Positions 24,456 through 33,309 of a stretch of 38,769 bases of DNA are shown in pieces (within the stretch, counting starts at the first letter, position 1; the number at the start of each line of letters is the position of its first letter). The stretch is from CAIKMD01 sp035277525 (GTDB lineage Bacteria; Pseudomonadota; Alphaproteobacteria; ATCC43930; CGMCC-115725). The stretch spans positions 1-38,769 of the forward strand of contig DATEKH010000201.1 in the NCBI GenBank assembly GCA_035277525.1. Reading direction: 5' to 3'. The notes beneath the pieces were generated by a model. The model had not been told where the DNA came from and did not search any database. It was given only the letters and a program-made list of their open reading frames with translations. Made by a program: the position numbers and the translations under genes.

Positions 24456-25565
24456 TCAGTAGATCACCACGCTGCGGATCGACTCTCCGGCATGCATCAG
24501 GTCGAAGCCCCGGTTGATGTCGGAAAGCGCCAGCCGATGGGTGATCAAATCGTCGATATTGATCTTTCCCGCCATATACCAATCGACGATCTTCGGCACA
24601 TCGCTGCGGCCGCGCGCGCCGCCGAACGCCGTGCCCTTCCACACCCGGCCGGTGACGAGCTGGAACGGCCGGGTCCTGATCTCCTGGCCGGCGCCGGCGA
24701 CGCCGATGATCACCGAGACGCCCCAGCCGCGATGGCAGCATTCGAGCGCCTGGCGCATGACATCGACATTGCCGATGCACTCAAAGCTGTAATCGGCGCC
24801 GCCATCGGTCAAGGAAACGAGATAGGGAACGAGCTCGCCGCCGATTTCGGCGGGGTTGACGAAATGCGTCATGCCGAATTTTTCCGCCAAGGCTCGGCGC
24901 CCGGGATTGAGGTCGACGCCGATGATCTTGTCGGCGCCGGCAAGGCGCGCGCCCTGCACGACGTTGAGGCCGATCCCGCCCAGGCCGAAGACGACGACAT
25001 TGGCGCCCGGCTCGACCTTTGCCGTGTTGATCACCGCGCCGATGCCCGTGGTGACGCCGCAGCCGATATAGCAAACCTTGTCGAACGGCGCGTCCTCGCG
25101 GATTTTGGCGACGGCGATCTCGGGCAGGACGGTGAAATTCGCGAAGGTCGAGCAGCCCATATAATGGTGGATCATGCTGCGCCCGAGCGAGAAGCGGCTC
25201 GTGCCGTCAGGCATCACGCCTTTACCCTGGGTCGCGCGGATCGCGGTGCAGAGATTGGTCTTGCGCGACAGGCAGGCTTTGCATTGGCGGCATTCGGGCG
25301 TGTAGAGCGGAATGACGTGATCCCCTTGCTTGAGCGAGGCGACACCGGCGCCGACTTCGACCACGATACCCGCGCCCTCGTGGCCGAGAATTGCCGGGAA
25401 CAAGCCTTCGGGATCGGCACCCGACCGGGTGAACTCATCGGTGTGGCAGATGCCGGTCGCTTTGATCTCGATCAGCACCTCGCCGGCTTTCGGCCCCTCG
25501 AGATCGACCGTCTCGACGCTTAGCGGCGCTCCGGGTCCATGGGCGATCGCAGCCTTGGTCTTCAT
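24456..25565 (-). CDS. frmA: S-(hydroxymethyl)glutathione dehydrogenase / class III alcohol dehydrogenase
   Basis: The 369-residue zinc enzyme oxidises S-hydroxymethylglutathione (formaldehyde plus glutathione) to S-formylglutathione with NAD+. It can also reduce S-nitrosoglutathione. The catalytic zinc ligands are visible (Cys40 in GICHTDE, His62-Glu63 in GHEGAG and a later Cys in IGCGVTTG), as are the structural zinc Cys92, Cys95, Cys98 and Cys106. The NAD motif is VFGLGGIGLNV. Length and motifs are standard for class III ADH. The usual partner S-formylglutathione hydrolase is not in the window. The upstream quinone oxidoreductase gene ends 27 bases before the start, so the two are probably cotranscribed. 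Confidence 0.93.
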   Translation of the reverse strand: MKTKAAIAHGPGAPLSVETVDLEGPKAGEVLIEIKATGICHTDEFTRSGADPEGLFPAILGHEGAGIVVEVGAGVASLKQGDHVIPLYTPECRQCKACLSRKTNLCTAIRATQGKGVMPDGTSRFSLGRSMIHHYMGCSTFANFTVLPEIAVAKIREDAPFDKVCYIGCGVTTGIGAVINTAKVEPGANVVVFGLGGIGLNVVQGARLAGADKIIGVDLNPGRRALAEKFGMTHFVNPAEIGGELVPYLVSLTDGGADYSFECIGNVDVMRQALECCHRGWGVSVIIGVAGAGQEIRTRPFQLVTGRVWKGTAFGGARGRSDVPKIVDWYMAGKINIDDLITHRLALSDINRGFDLMHAGESIRSVVIY

Positions 25566-25592
25566 CGATTCCTCCCTTTTGTCGAAGCGCCG

Positions 25593-26594
25593 TCACGGCA
25601 GCAGGATGGCGGCACCGGCGATTTGCCGGCTCTCGATATCGCGATGCGCGGCCGCGGCATCGCGGAGCGCGTAGCGCGCACCGATCGCGATTTTGAGGAT
25701 GCCGCGCCGGACGAGATCGAACAGCTCGTCGCACGCCGCCTCATAGCTACGCCGCTCGGCGATAAAATGGCTGAAGCCCGGACGCGACACCGCGAGCGAG
25801 CCCTTCTTGCTCAAAAGGATGAGATCGAGCGGCGGGACATGGCCCGAGGCGTTGCCGTAATTCACCAGCATGCCGAAGGGCCGCACGCAGTCGAGCGAGG
25901 CAACGAAAGTGTCCTTGCCGACGCCGTCGAAAACCGCCGCGACGCCCTCGGGCACGAGCCCCTTCACGGCGGCGACGAAATCGACGGCGCGATAGAGCAC
26001 CGGATGATCGCAGCCATGCGCCCGGACGAGCCGCGCTTTCTCCTCCGAGCCGACGGTGCCGATCACCCTTGCGCCGAGATGCTTCGCCCATTGGCAGAGG
26101 ATCAGCCCGACCCCGCCCGCCGCGCCATGAATCAGGATCGTCTCGCCTTCGCGCGGGCGATGGACGCGGTTGACGATCATCGAGGCGGTGAGGCCCTTGA
26201 GCAGCAGCGCCGCGGCGGTCTCGTCCGAGATATCGTCGGGCAATCGGACGAGGCACGACGCCGGTAGGTTTCTTTCCTCGGCATAGGAGCCGGTCATCTC
26301 ATAAAACGGTCCGCCGGCGCCGACATAGGCGACACGGTCGCCTTCGCGGAAACCGCCGACGCTCTCTCCGCGCGCCATGACGATGCCCACCGCCTCGTTC
26401 CCCAAGGTCACCGGAAACTTCAAGGGCTGCGCCAAATAGAAACCGCCGCGGCGCACATTGATATCGGAGAAGTTGAGCGCGATCGCGGTATGGCGGATGC
26501 GCACCTCGCCCGGACCGGGCGGCGGAAGCTCGACCTCCTCCCACCGCATGATTTCAGGCGGGCCATTGGCGTAAATCCGTATCGCCTTGACCAG
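25593..26594 (-). CDS. Zinc-independent quinone oxidoreductase (MDR family)
   Basis: The protein of about 333 residues belongs to the NADPH:quinone reductase branch of the MDR family. It has no structural zinc cysteines. It shows the GroES-like N-terminus (ELPPPGPGEVRIRHTAIALNFSDI) and the NADPH motif HGAAGGVGLILCQWA. Activity would be one- or two-electron reduction of quinones or enones. The start is unusual: the frame has TTG at 26672 far upstream, then no ATG, GTG or TTG before the first conserved residues (VKAIRIYANGPPEI). A CTG at 26594 lies six bases after GGAGG and is the best candidate. A downstream ATG (MRWEEVEL) would cut conserved sequence. It is divergent from the Ldh-family gene. 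Confidence 0.87.
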   Translation of the reverse strand: MVKAIRIYANGPPEIMRWEEVELPPPGPGEVRIRHTAIALNFSDINVRRGGFYLAQPLKFPVTLGNEAVGIVMARGESVGGFREGDRVAYVGAGGPFYEMTGSYAEERNLPASCLVRLPDDISDETAAALLLKGLTASMIVNRVHRPREGETILIHGAAGGVGLILCQWAKHLGARVIGTVGSEEKARLVRAHGCDHPVLYRAVDFVAAVKGLVPEGVAAVFDGVGKDTFVASLDCVRPFGMLVNYGNASGHVPPLDLILLSKKGSLAVSRPGFSHFIAERRSYEAACDELFDLVRRGILKIAIGARYALRDAAAAHRDIESRQIAGAAILLP

Positions 26595-26778
26595 GATGAA
26601 CCTCCGCCGCTTTCGCCGCCCGCAAGCGGCCGCGCGAGCCTTCCAGGTTAATCCAAACCCCGCCAGCGGCAAATCGGCGCCGCCGCGTCGCGCGACGTCG
26701 GCCGCTTTATTGGCGACGAGCCGGTGCTAGAAACTCTCTCGCCTTTCCGCCGCATGCCAGCAAATGCAAGAGTGCCCA

Positions 26779-27852
26779 ATGCCAGATGCCGCAACGCAGT
26801 TCTATGCCGCCGAGGAGGGCCGGCGCTTCATCCTGCGCGCCCTCGGCGCCGTCGGCATGGGCCCGTCCGATGCCGAAATCGTGGCCGATCTCATGGTGCT
26901 GACGGATATGCGCGGCATCGACACGCACGGTATCGCCCGGCTTCCGATCTATGTGCGGCGGCTCAAATCGGGCGCGATCAACAAAACGCCGCGCATCCGC
27001 GTCATCGAGGAGGCTCCGGCAACCGCGCTGGTCGATGGCGACAACGGCATGGGTCATGTGGTGATGAGCTTCGCCGCCCGGCTCGCGATCGAGAAAGCGG
27101 CCAAATGCGGGATTGGCTGGGTCGGCACGCGTCACAGCAATCATGCCGGCGCCGCGGCGCCTTACGCGATGATGCCGCTTGCGCACGACATGATTGGCAT
27201 CTATCTCGCCGTGGCCGAGGTCAACCATATGGCGCCTGCCGGCGGAATCGAGCCGTTGCTCGGCACCAATCCGATTGCCATTGCGATTCCGGCGCAAGAC
27301 GAAGCGCCAATCGTGCACGACGTCGCGACCACGGTTGCCTCGAATGGGCGGGTGAGCGCGGCAATCGAGGCGGGCGAGGCTTTCCCGATCGGGTGGATGA
27401 TCGATGCCGCGGGGAGACCGGTCACGGATCCCAAAGGCGCGCATGGCGGCGCGCTGCTGCCGATCGGTGGTTACAAGGGCTATGGGCTCGCGCTGGTCTT
27501 CGCGCTGATGGGCGGCGCCCTCAACGGCGCGCCGGTCGGGCGCGATGCGGGCGATCCGGCCGGGCCGCCGCGTCCGCCGCCGGCCGATACCGGCCAGGCG
27601 ATCATGGCGCTCGACATCGCCAAATTCGGCGCACCCGAGACGTTCAAACGCTCGGTCGACCAATTCGTGCGCGAATTGCGCAGCTCGAAGCCGCTGCCGG
27701 GCGGCGCTCCGGTGCGCTATCCGGGCGAGGCCGCGCAAGCGCGCTTCGTTGCGGCCACGCAATCCGGCATCCCACTGCGTGCAGTGACGCGCACGGCGTT
27801 GGACAAGCTTGCCGCCGAATTGAGTGTCGCGCCGCTGGCGCTGCGCCGCTGA
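26779..27852 (+). CDS. Ldh-family oxidoreductase (malate/L-lactate/ureidoglycolate dehydrogenase type)
   Basis: The 357-residue protein is a member of the Ldh_2 family, which uses NAD(P) with a fold unlike the Rossmann lactate dehydrogenases. Visible features are MRGIDTHGIARLPIYVRRL with the conserved His, HSNHAGAAAPYA, LGTNPIAIAIP and GGYKGYGLAL. The substrate could be malate, sulfolactate, lactate, ureidoglycolate or a pyrroline-type compound and cannot be told here. ATG 26764 is in frame, but 26779 has AAGAG seven bases before it. The end at 27852 leaves 170 bases before folD. Confidence 0.88.
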   Translation: MPDAATQFYAAEEGRRFILRALGAVGMGPSDAEIVADLMVLTDMRGIDTHGIARLPIYVRRLKSGAINKTPRIRVIEEAPATALVDGDNGMGHVVMSFAARLAIEKAAKCGIGWVGTRHSNHAGAAAPYAMMPLAHDMIGIYLAVAEVNHMAPAGGIEPLLGTNPIAIAIPAQDEAPIVHDVATTVASNGRVSAAIEAGEAFPIGWMIDAAGRPVTDPKGAHGGALLPIGGYKGYGLALVFALMGGALNGAPVGRDAGDPAGPPRPPPADTGQAIMALDIAKFGAPETFKRSVDQFVRELRSSKPLPGGAPVRYPGEAAQARFVAATQSGIPLRAVTRTALDKLAAELSVAPLALRR

Positions 27853-28022
27853 AGCAGGCCGCGCGGGACAGCGCTTTCCGCTGCGGCCGCCCACCGGTGA
27901 GGACGAAATTCTGGGCAGCTCTGCCCACAGGGGCGCGCTTTTGCCGCTGTCCTTCGGGGTTGCGGCGAAGGCCGGACGGCAAGATACTCGGCCTCGATCG
28001 GAAGCAGTCTATCGGACAAATC

Positions 28023-28880
28023 ATGGTCGCGAAGGTCATCGACGGCGTTGCCATCGCCAAGAAAGTGCGCGTCGGCATCGCCGCCCGTGCCGCGGCGCTG
28101 AAGGCGCGCGGAATTCAGCCGGCGCTCGCCGTTGTCATGGTCGGCGAAAATCCCGCCTCGGAGATCTACGTGCGCAACAAGGTGCGCGCCTGCGGCGATT
28201 GCGGCATCAAATCCCAGGTGATCCGATACGCCGCCGATGTTTCGGAGAGGGAACTGCGCGATTGCATCACGCGGCTCAATGACGATGCGCAGATTCACGG
28301 CATCCTCGTGCAGCTTCCGCTCCCTGCGCATATCTCGCCGCGCAGCGTCCTCGAAACCATTGCCGTCGAAAAAGACGTTGACGGCTTTCATCTTTACAAT
28401 GTCGGCGGCCTCGTCATCGGCATGACGGTGTTCCCGCCCTGCACCCCCTACGGCGTGCAGAAAATTCTCGAACACGAAGGCATCGAGCTCGAAGGCAAGA
28501 ACGTGACCGTCGTCGGCGCGAGCAACATCGTCGGCAAGCCGCTCGCCTTGATGCTGATGCAGCACGAAGCGACGGTCGCGATCTGTCACGCGAAGACGCG
28601 CGATCTCGCGCAATACACGATCCTCGCCGACATTCTCGTCGTCGCCGCGGGTTCGCCCAATCTCATCGTGCCGCAGATGATTCGCAGCGGCGCCGTCGTC
28701 ATCGATGTCGGCATCAACCGGCTGCCCAACGGCAAGCTGGTCGGCGATGTCGATTTCGAAGGGGTGAAGCAGAAAGCGTCCTACATCACGCCGGTGCCGG
28801 GCGGCGTCGGGCCGATGACGGTAACGATGCTGCTCGAGAACACGGTCGGCGCCGCCGAGCGGGCCTGCGCTTCGTCCTGA
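28023..28880 (+). CDS. folD: Bifunctional methylenetetrahydrofolate dehydrogenase/cyclohydrolase
   Basis: The 285-residue enzyme converts 5,10-methylene-THF to 10-formyl-THF in the cytosol. Family motifs are present: ASEIYVRNKVRACGDCGI with the catalytic Lys, ILVQLPLPAHI, PPCTPYGV, the nucleotide-binding VVGASNIVGKPLALML, and the C-terminal YITPVPGGVGPMTVTMLL. Length is normal. The frame is open far upstream (to 26724), but that part runs in a shadow frame of the Ldh-family gene; ATG 28023 is the family start. Its vicinity to frmA fits one-carbon metabolism, although they are not in one operon. Confidence 0.96.
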   Translation: MVAKVIDGVAIAKKVRVGIAARAAALKARGIQPALAVVMVGENPASEIYVRNKVRACGDCGIKSQVIRYAADVSERELRDCITRLNDDAQIHGILVQLPLPAHISPRSVLETIAVEKDVDGFHLYNVGGLVIGMTVFPPCTPYGVQKILEHEGIELEGKNVTVVGASNIVGKPLALMLMQHEATVAICHAKTRDLAQYTILADILVVAAGSPNLIVPQMIRSGAVVIDVGINRLPNGKLVGDVDFEGVKQKASYITPVPGGVGPMTVTMLLENTVGAAERACASS

Positions 28881-29114
28881 CGCAGGTCACGGAACACATT
28901 TCCTTTCCGCCGCACCGCGCCCAGCGCACGAAGCGATTGTAAATTTCTGTCGGCGAGTGAGAATTCGACTGGCAACCGGGCACCAATCGCCTGGCCTTGT
29001 TGGTGCAAACTGAACCGCACATAATGCGCGTTCTTCATTCGACCGCGAGCAGGAACATTGGATCGGTCTGGCGCGAGCCGCCGCTGTGTTACGTTTCTTT
29101 TCCGGGAACACGAC

Positions 29115-29897
29115 ATGTCCGCTTTTATCTACGATATTGGCCTCCACAACGGAGCGGATACGGCCCACTATTTGAGAGAGGGCGCTCGTGTCCTGGCGAT
29201 CGACGCCAATCCGGTGATGTGCGCGGCGGCTGAAGCGCGTTTCCGCGAGCAAATCCGGACCGGACAGCTGACGATCATCAATCGCGGCGTGGCCGAACGG
29301 GTCGGCCAGCTCGAATTCTGGATATGCGATGACGTATCGGAGTGGAGTTCGTTCCAACGTAATTTCGCTGCTCGCAATGGGGCGAGGCATCACGCGATCA
29401 CCGTTGATTGCGTTCCGATCATCGATGTCATCGCCGAGTTTGGCCGTGCCGACTACATGAAGATCGATATCGAGGGAAATGACAGAATTTGCATTGGCGG
29501 CCTCACGAGGGCCAGTGCACCGTCATACATCTCGATCGAGATGGATCATGGTCAAGGAGACGAAGACATTGAAAGGCTGGCCGACCTCGGCTATCGCGGC
29601 TTCAAGGTGATCTGCCAAAACGACGCTTGGCACCAAGTCACCACCGCCAATATGTGGCTCTATCGATTCGGTCCGCACCATCCCTTGGTGCGTCCCCTCA
29701 AGCGCCTGAGAACGGGCATCGCCCATCGGGTGCATGGCAGAAGGGCCGGGGAATCGGGCCCATGGGGTGAAAAGACATCAGGATCTTGGCACTCCGTCGA
29801 TCATGCCCGCGCCGTGTGGCGCGTGCTGCGAGAGATCGACGAGCGGCTCGGCACGCATGGCGTGGGTTGGTGGTTCGATGTCCACGCCAAGAAGTAG
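29115..29897 (+). CDS. FkbM-family methyltransferase
   Basis: The 260-residue protein is a class I SAM-dependent methyltransferase. The SAM region is IYDIGLHNGADTAHYL and GARVLAIDANPVMCAAAE, with a later YMKIDIEGNDRICIGG that is the FkbM signature acidic loop. The C-terminal 60 residues are less typical. Relatives O-methylate sugars of polysaccharides and glycolipids. It stands alone between folD and panE, but EPS genes lie on both sides of this region, so methylation of the same EPS is possible (inference). ATG 29115 fits the family start; 29058 would add 19 unconserved residues. Confidence 0.87.
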   Translation: MSAFIYDIGLHNGADTAHYLREGARVLAIDANPVMCAAAEARFREQIRTGQLTIINRGVAERVGQLEFWICDDVSEWSSFQRNFAARNGARHHAITVDCVPIIDVIAEFGRADYMKIDIEGNDRICIGGLTRASAPSYISIEMDHGQGDEDIERLADLGYRGFKVICQNDAWHQVTTANMWLYRFGPHHPLVRPLKRLRTGIAHRVHGRRAGESGPWGEKTSGSWHSVDHARAVWRVLREIDERLGTHGVGWWFDVHAKK

Positions 29898-30109
29898 GAA
29901 TGGAAGAAGCCCGTTGGGAAATGGCGGCCCAAACCAGCCTTGCGAACAGCTCGGCCGCACCAAGGCTGGATCAAGCTGCGGATGACGGCGCTCAATCCAA
30001 TCGACAAGGCGGTGCAGGTTCTGGTCGCCATCTTCTGATGCGGCACCGGTCGTCCTAAACTTCGACTTTTGCGCCGGCGCGGCTCATTGGCCAGCAGAGG
30101 TAATGGATT

Positions 30110-31051
30110 ATGCGAATTCTCGTCGTCGGCGCCGGCGCAATCGGCGGTTATTTCGGCGGCCGCATGCTGGCGGCGGGACGCGACGTGACATTTCTCGTCC
30201 GTCCGCGCCGCGCAGCGCAACTCGCCGCCACGGGCCTCGTGATCAAGAGCGCCAAAGGCGACGTGTCGCTGGCGGCTCCGCCCGTCATTCTGGCCGACCA
30301 GCTTCGCCAGCCCTTCGACCTCGTTCTCGTGAGCTGCAAGGCCTATGATCTCGAGGACGCGATCGCCTCGTTTGCCCCGGCGGTCGCGCCGAGGACCGCG
30401 ATCCTCCCGCTCCTCAACGGCATTCGGCACCTCGATACGCTCGAGGCGCGGTTCGGAAGCGAAGCCGTGCTCGGCGGCCAATGCATCATCGCGGCAACTC
30501 TCGACCCGGCTGGGACCATCCTGCATCTCAATACCGATCACCAGCTCACCTTCGGCGAGCGCGGCGGCGCGAAATCGGATCGCATTCGCGCGATCGCGGC
30601 CGAGATGGCGAACGCCGTGTTCGAGCATCGGACGAGCGATCGAATTCTTTTGGAAATGTGGGAAAAATGGGTGTTTCTCGCCGCGTTGGCCGGCGGCACC
30701 TGCCTCATGCGCGCCTCGATCGGCGAGATCATGCGGGCGCCGCGCGGCAAAGAAATCATGCTGAACCTGCTCGAAGAATGCCGGATGACGGCCGCGGCAA
30801 ACCGCTTTGAGCCGCGCGACGATTTCATGGCGCGATGCCGCGGCTTGCTCACGGCGCCGGATTCGTCCTTCACCGCCTCGATGCTGCGCGACATGGAACG
30901 CCAAGCACCGATCGAGGCCGATCACATCCTCGGCGATCTCATCCGGCGCCGCAACGAGGCCGAGGCGACACAAGGCGGGATCGCGCTTCTGGACCTGGCC
31001 TACGCCCATCTCAAAGCCTATGAAGCGCGCTTGCTTGCCTTAAAGGCGTGA
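30110..31051 (+). CDS. panE: 2-dehydropantoate 2-reductase
   Basis: The 313-residue protein is an ApbA/PanE family member. The N-terminal NADPH motif is VVGAGAIGGYFGGRMLAAG, with PLLNGIRHLDTLEARFG in the first domain. The helical second domain has the catalytic-Lys region EMWEKWVFLAALAGGTCLMR. The canonical role is NADPH-dependent reduction of ketopantoate to pantoate for CoA synthesis. Many bacteria have extra paralogues of other specificity, and the amidohydrolase operon 53 bases downstream suggests one of those is possible. AGAGG lies about nine bases upstream of the ATG. Confidence 0.87.
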   Translation: MRILVVGAGAIGGYFGGRMLAAGRDVTFLVRPRRAAQLAATGLVIKSAKGDVSLAAPPVILADQLRQPFDLVLVSCKAYDLEDAIASFAPAVAPRTAILPLLNGIRHLDTLEARFGSEAVLGGQCIIAATLDPAGTILHLNTDHQLTFGERGGAKSDRIRAIAAEMANAVFEHRTSDRILLEMWEKWVFLAALAGGTCLMRASIGEIMRAPRGKEIMLNLLEECRMTAAANRFEPRDDFMARCRGLLTAPDSSFTASMLRDMERQAPIEADHILGDLIRRRNEAEATQGGIALLDLAYAHLKAYEARLLALKA

Positions 31052-31104
31052 ACCGCCCAAAATCGGCGTGCCGCGGCGCGGAGGCGGAACGATAGCGCGA
31101 CGTC

Positions 31105-32205
31105 ATGAGCTTGCAGACGCAAAACGCGATCGATTGCGACCTTCACCCGTCGGTCCCGGGATTGAAGATGCTGTTGCCTTACTTCGACGACTATTGGCGC
31201 GACGCCATCGTCAACCGCGGCATCGACCGGCTCAATCTCGACATCACCGCCTACCCGCCGGGCGCGCCGCTTTCGGGCCGCACGGATTGGCGGCCCGAGC
31301 GTGGCAATCCTGGCAGCGATTTCGAGTTGCTGCGGCGTCAGGCGCTCGACGGCTTCGGTACCCGCTTCGGCATTCTCAATTGCCTCCACGCCGGGCAAAT
31401 CTTTCACAGCGAAGACATGGGTGCGGCGTTCTGCCGGGCGATCAACGATTGGCTCGCCAGGGAATGGCTCGATCGCGAGCCGCGGCTCAAGGCCTCGATC
31501 GTCGTGCCGACGCAAAATCCCGAGCTCGCGGTCGAAGAAATCGAGCGCCATGCGCAAGATCACCGCTTCGTGCAAGTCTTGATGCTGGGGGGTGACGAGA
31601 TGCCCCTGGGACGGCGGCATTACTGGCCGATCTACCGCGCGGCGGAGCGGCACGGGCTGCCCCTCGGCATCCATGCCGGAAGCCTTTACCGCCACGCGCC
31701 GACGCCGGGCGGTTGGCCCTCCTACTATCTCGAGGATTATGTGAGCTTCGCCGGCGGACTCGAGAGCACGCTTCTCAGCCTCGTCGCCGAAGGCGTGTTC
31801 GTGAAATTCCCGGGGCTCAAGGCGGTGTTCATCGAATCGGGGTTCACCTGGCTTCCCGCCTGCCTGTGGCGCTTCAACAAGACCTGGCGCGGCGTGCGCA
31901 GCGAGATCCCTTGGGTCGATCGCCCGCCGGCCGAAGTGGTGCGCGACCATATTCGCTTCACGCTGCAACCGGTCGACGCCCCGCCCCATCCCGGACAGCT
32001 CGAGCGCGTGCTCGAGCAAATGGGCTCGGACGAGCTCGTGCTGTTCTCGACCGACTATCCGCATTGGCAGTTCGACGGCGATGCGGCGCTTCCCGCCGAA
32101 TTGCCGCGCAACCTCTGGCGCAAGATATTGGTCGACAACCCACTCAAAACCTATCCGCGGCTTTCCGAAGCCGCGCTGCAAGGGAGCGAGGAGCGTCTAT
32201 CGTGA
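31105..32205 (+). CDS. Amidohydrolase-2 (ACMSD-type) family protein, first paralogue
   Basis: The 366-residue protein belongs to the amidohydrolase_2 family, which includes ACMSD and resorcylate decarboxylases. It has the N-terminal metal motif DCDLHPS (DxH instead of HxH), a central His (LGIHAGS), VFIESGFTWLPA and the C-terminal metal Asp in LFSTDYPHWQFDG. It is expected to be a metal-dependent decarboxylase or hydrolase acting on a carboxylated or aromatic substrate. The next gene starts inside its stop (GTGA) and encodes a paralogue with the same motifs in the same order. The two may form a heteromer or act in sequence. Confidence 0.88.
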   Translation: MSLQTQNAIDCDLHPSVPGLKMLLPYFDDYWRDAIVNRGIDRLNLDITAYPPGAPLSGRTDWRPERGNPGSDFELLRRQALDGFGTRFGILNCLHAGQIFHSEDMGAAFCRAINDWLAREWLDREPRLKASIVVPTQNPELAVEEIERHAQDHRFVQVLMLGGDEMPLGRRHYWPIYRAAERHGLPLGIHAGSLYRHAPTPGGWPSYYLEDYVSFAGGLESTLLSLVAEGVFVKFPGLKAVFIESGFTWLPACLWRFNKTWRGVRSEIPWVDRPPAEVVRDHIRFTLQPVDAPPHPGQLERVLEQMGSDELVLFSTDYPHWQFDGDAALPAELPRNLWRKILVDNPLKTYPRLSEAALQGSEERLS

Positions 32206-33308
32206 CGATTGAGCTTCGAGAGCGTCAACCGGCGACGGAGGAGACCCGTCTCAGCGTGATCGATTGCGACATCCATCCGACGATGGGTTCGCTTTCCGAT
32301 CTCAACCCGTGGCTCGCCAAGCGCTGGCAACAGCATATCGTGACTTACGGCGAATTCGTTCGCCAGGGCCTGTCGAAAACGCTCTCGCATCCGCGCATGC
32401 AGCCGGCGGTGTCGCGCGCCGATGCCTGGCCGCCCAATGGCGGGCTTCCGGGCTCGCATTTGCCCTTCATGCAGGAGCAGCATCTCGACGCCAACGGCGT
32501 CGCTTTCGGCGTGCTCCAGCCCTTGAGGCCCAACGGCAATTCGCAGCGCAATCTCGAATTCGGCGCGGCACTGTCATCGGCGCTCAACGCGTGGCAGCTC
32601 GAGAATTGGACGCGCCGCGACAAGCGCCTCAAAGGATCGATCGCCGTGACGCAGGAATGGCCTGAAGCCGCGATCAAGGAGATCGAGCGTCACGCCGGCA
32701 ATCCCGACTTCATCCAGGTCTCCTTGCCGCCCCGCTCCGACGAGCCCTTGGGACGGCGCCGCTATTGGCCGGTCTATCGCGCCGCCGCGGAGGCGGGTCT
32801 GCCGATCGGGCTTCACGTCTCGGGGGTCAACGGCCACACCTCGACCGCCTCGGGCGCGCCCTCCTTTTATATCGAGGAGCATCACAACAACGTGCAATCG
32901 ATGCAGGGCGTGGTGACGAGCCTCGTTCTCGAAGGCGTGTTCGAGGAATTCCCGGCGCTCAAGGTCGTTCTGATCGAAGGCGGCTTCGCCTGGGTTCCGG
33001 CGCTGTCATGGCGTCTCGACACGCATTGGGCGAAGATGCGGGACGAGGTGCCGCATGTGAAACGACCGCCATCGGAATATATCCGCGAGCACATCTGGTA
33101 CACGACGCAGCCGATCGAAGAGCCCGAGAACCCGGAGCATCTTCTCGATCTGTTCGAGTGGATCGGATGGGATCGGCTGCTGTTCTCGACCGACTATCCG
33201 CACTGGGATTTCGACGATCCGCACACCGTCTTCAAAATCCGGATTCCCGAGGCGCGCAAGCGGCAACTCTTCCGCGGCAACGCCGAGCGGCTGTACAGGC
33301 TCGCCTAG
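32202..33308 (+). CDS. Amidohydrolase-2 (ACMSD-type) family protein, second paralogue
   Basis: The 368-residue protein is a clear paralogue of the preceding one: VIDCDIHPTMG at the N-terminus, IGLHVSGV, VVLIEGGFAWVPALSW and LFSTDYPHWDFDD near the C-terminus. The GTG start at 32202 is preceded by GAGGAG and overlaps the previous stop, so translation is coupled. The open frame upstream is a shadow. It carries the metal-ligand pattern of the decarboxylase/hydrolase family but no substrate can be assigned. A Rieske gene follows after one base. Confidence 0.88.
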   Translation: MTIELRERQPATEETRLSVIDCDIHPTMGSLSDLNPWLAKRWQQHIVTYGEFVRQGLSKTLSHPRMQPAVSRADAWPPNGGLPGSHLPFMQEQHLDANGVAFGVLQPLRPNGNSQRNLEFGAALSSALNAWQLENWTRRDKRLKGSIAVTQEWPEAAIKEIERHAGNPDFIQVSLPPRSDEPLGRRRYWPVYRAAAEAGLPIGLHVSGVNGHTSTASGAPSFYIEEHHNNVQSMQGVVTSLVLEGVFEEFPALKVVLIEGGFAWVPALSWRLDTHWAKMRDEVPHVKRPPSEYIREHIWYTTQPIEEPENPEHLLDLFEWIGWDRLLFSTDYPHWDFDDPHTVFKIRIPEARKRQLFRGNAERLYRLA

Positions 33309-33309
33309 A

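Noticed and set aside
26724..28022. An apparent N-terminal extension of FolD giving a 718-residue fusion
   Set aside because: The extension is a shadow frame of the Ldh-family gene, and FolD begins at its normal Met at 28023.
29898..30109. A possible transposase remnant before panE
   Set aside because: One minus-strand frame looks protein-like over about 45 codons, but no transposase motif, terminal repeats or target duplication can be recognised.
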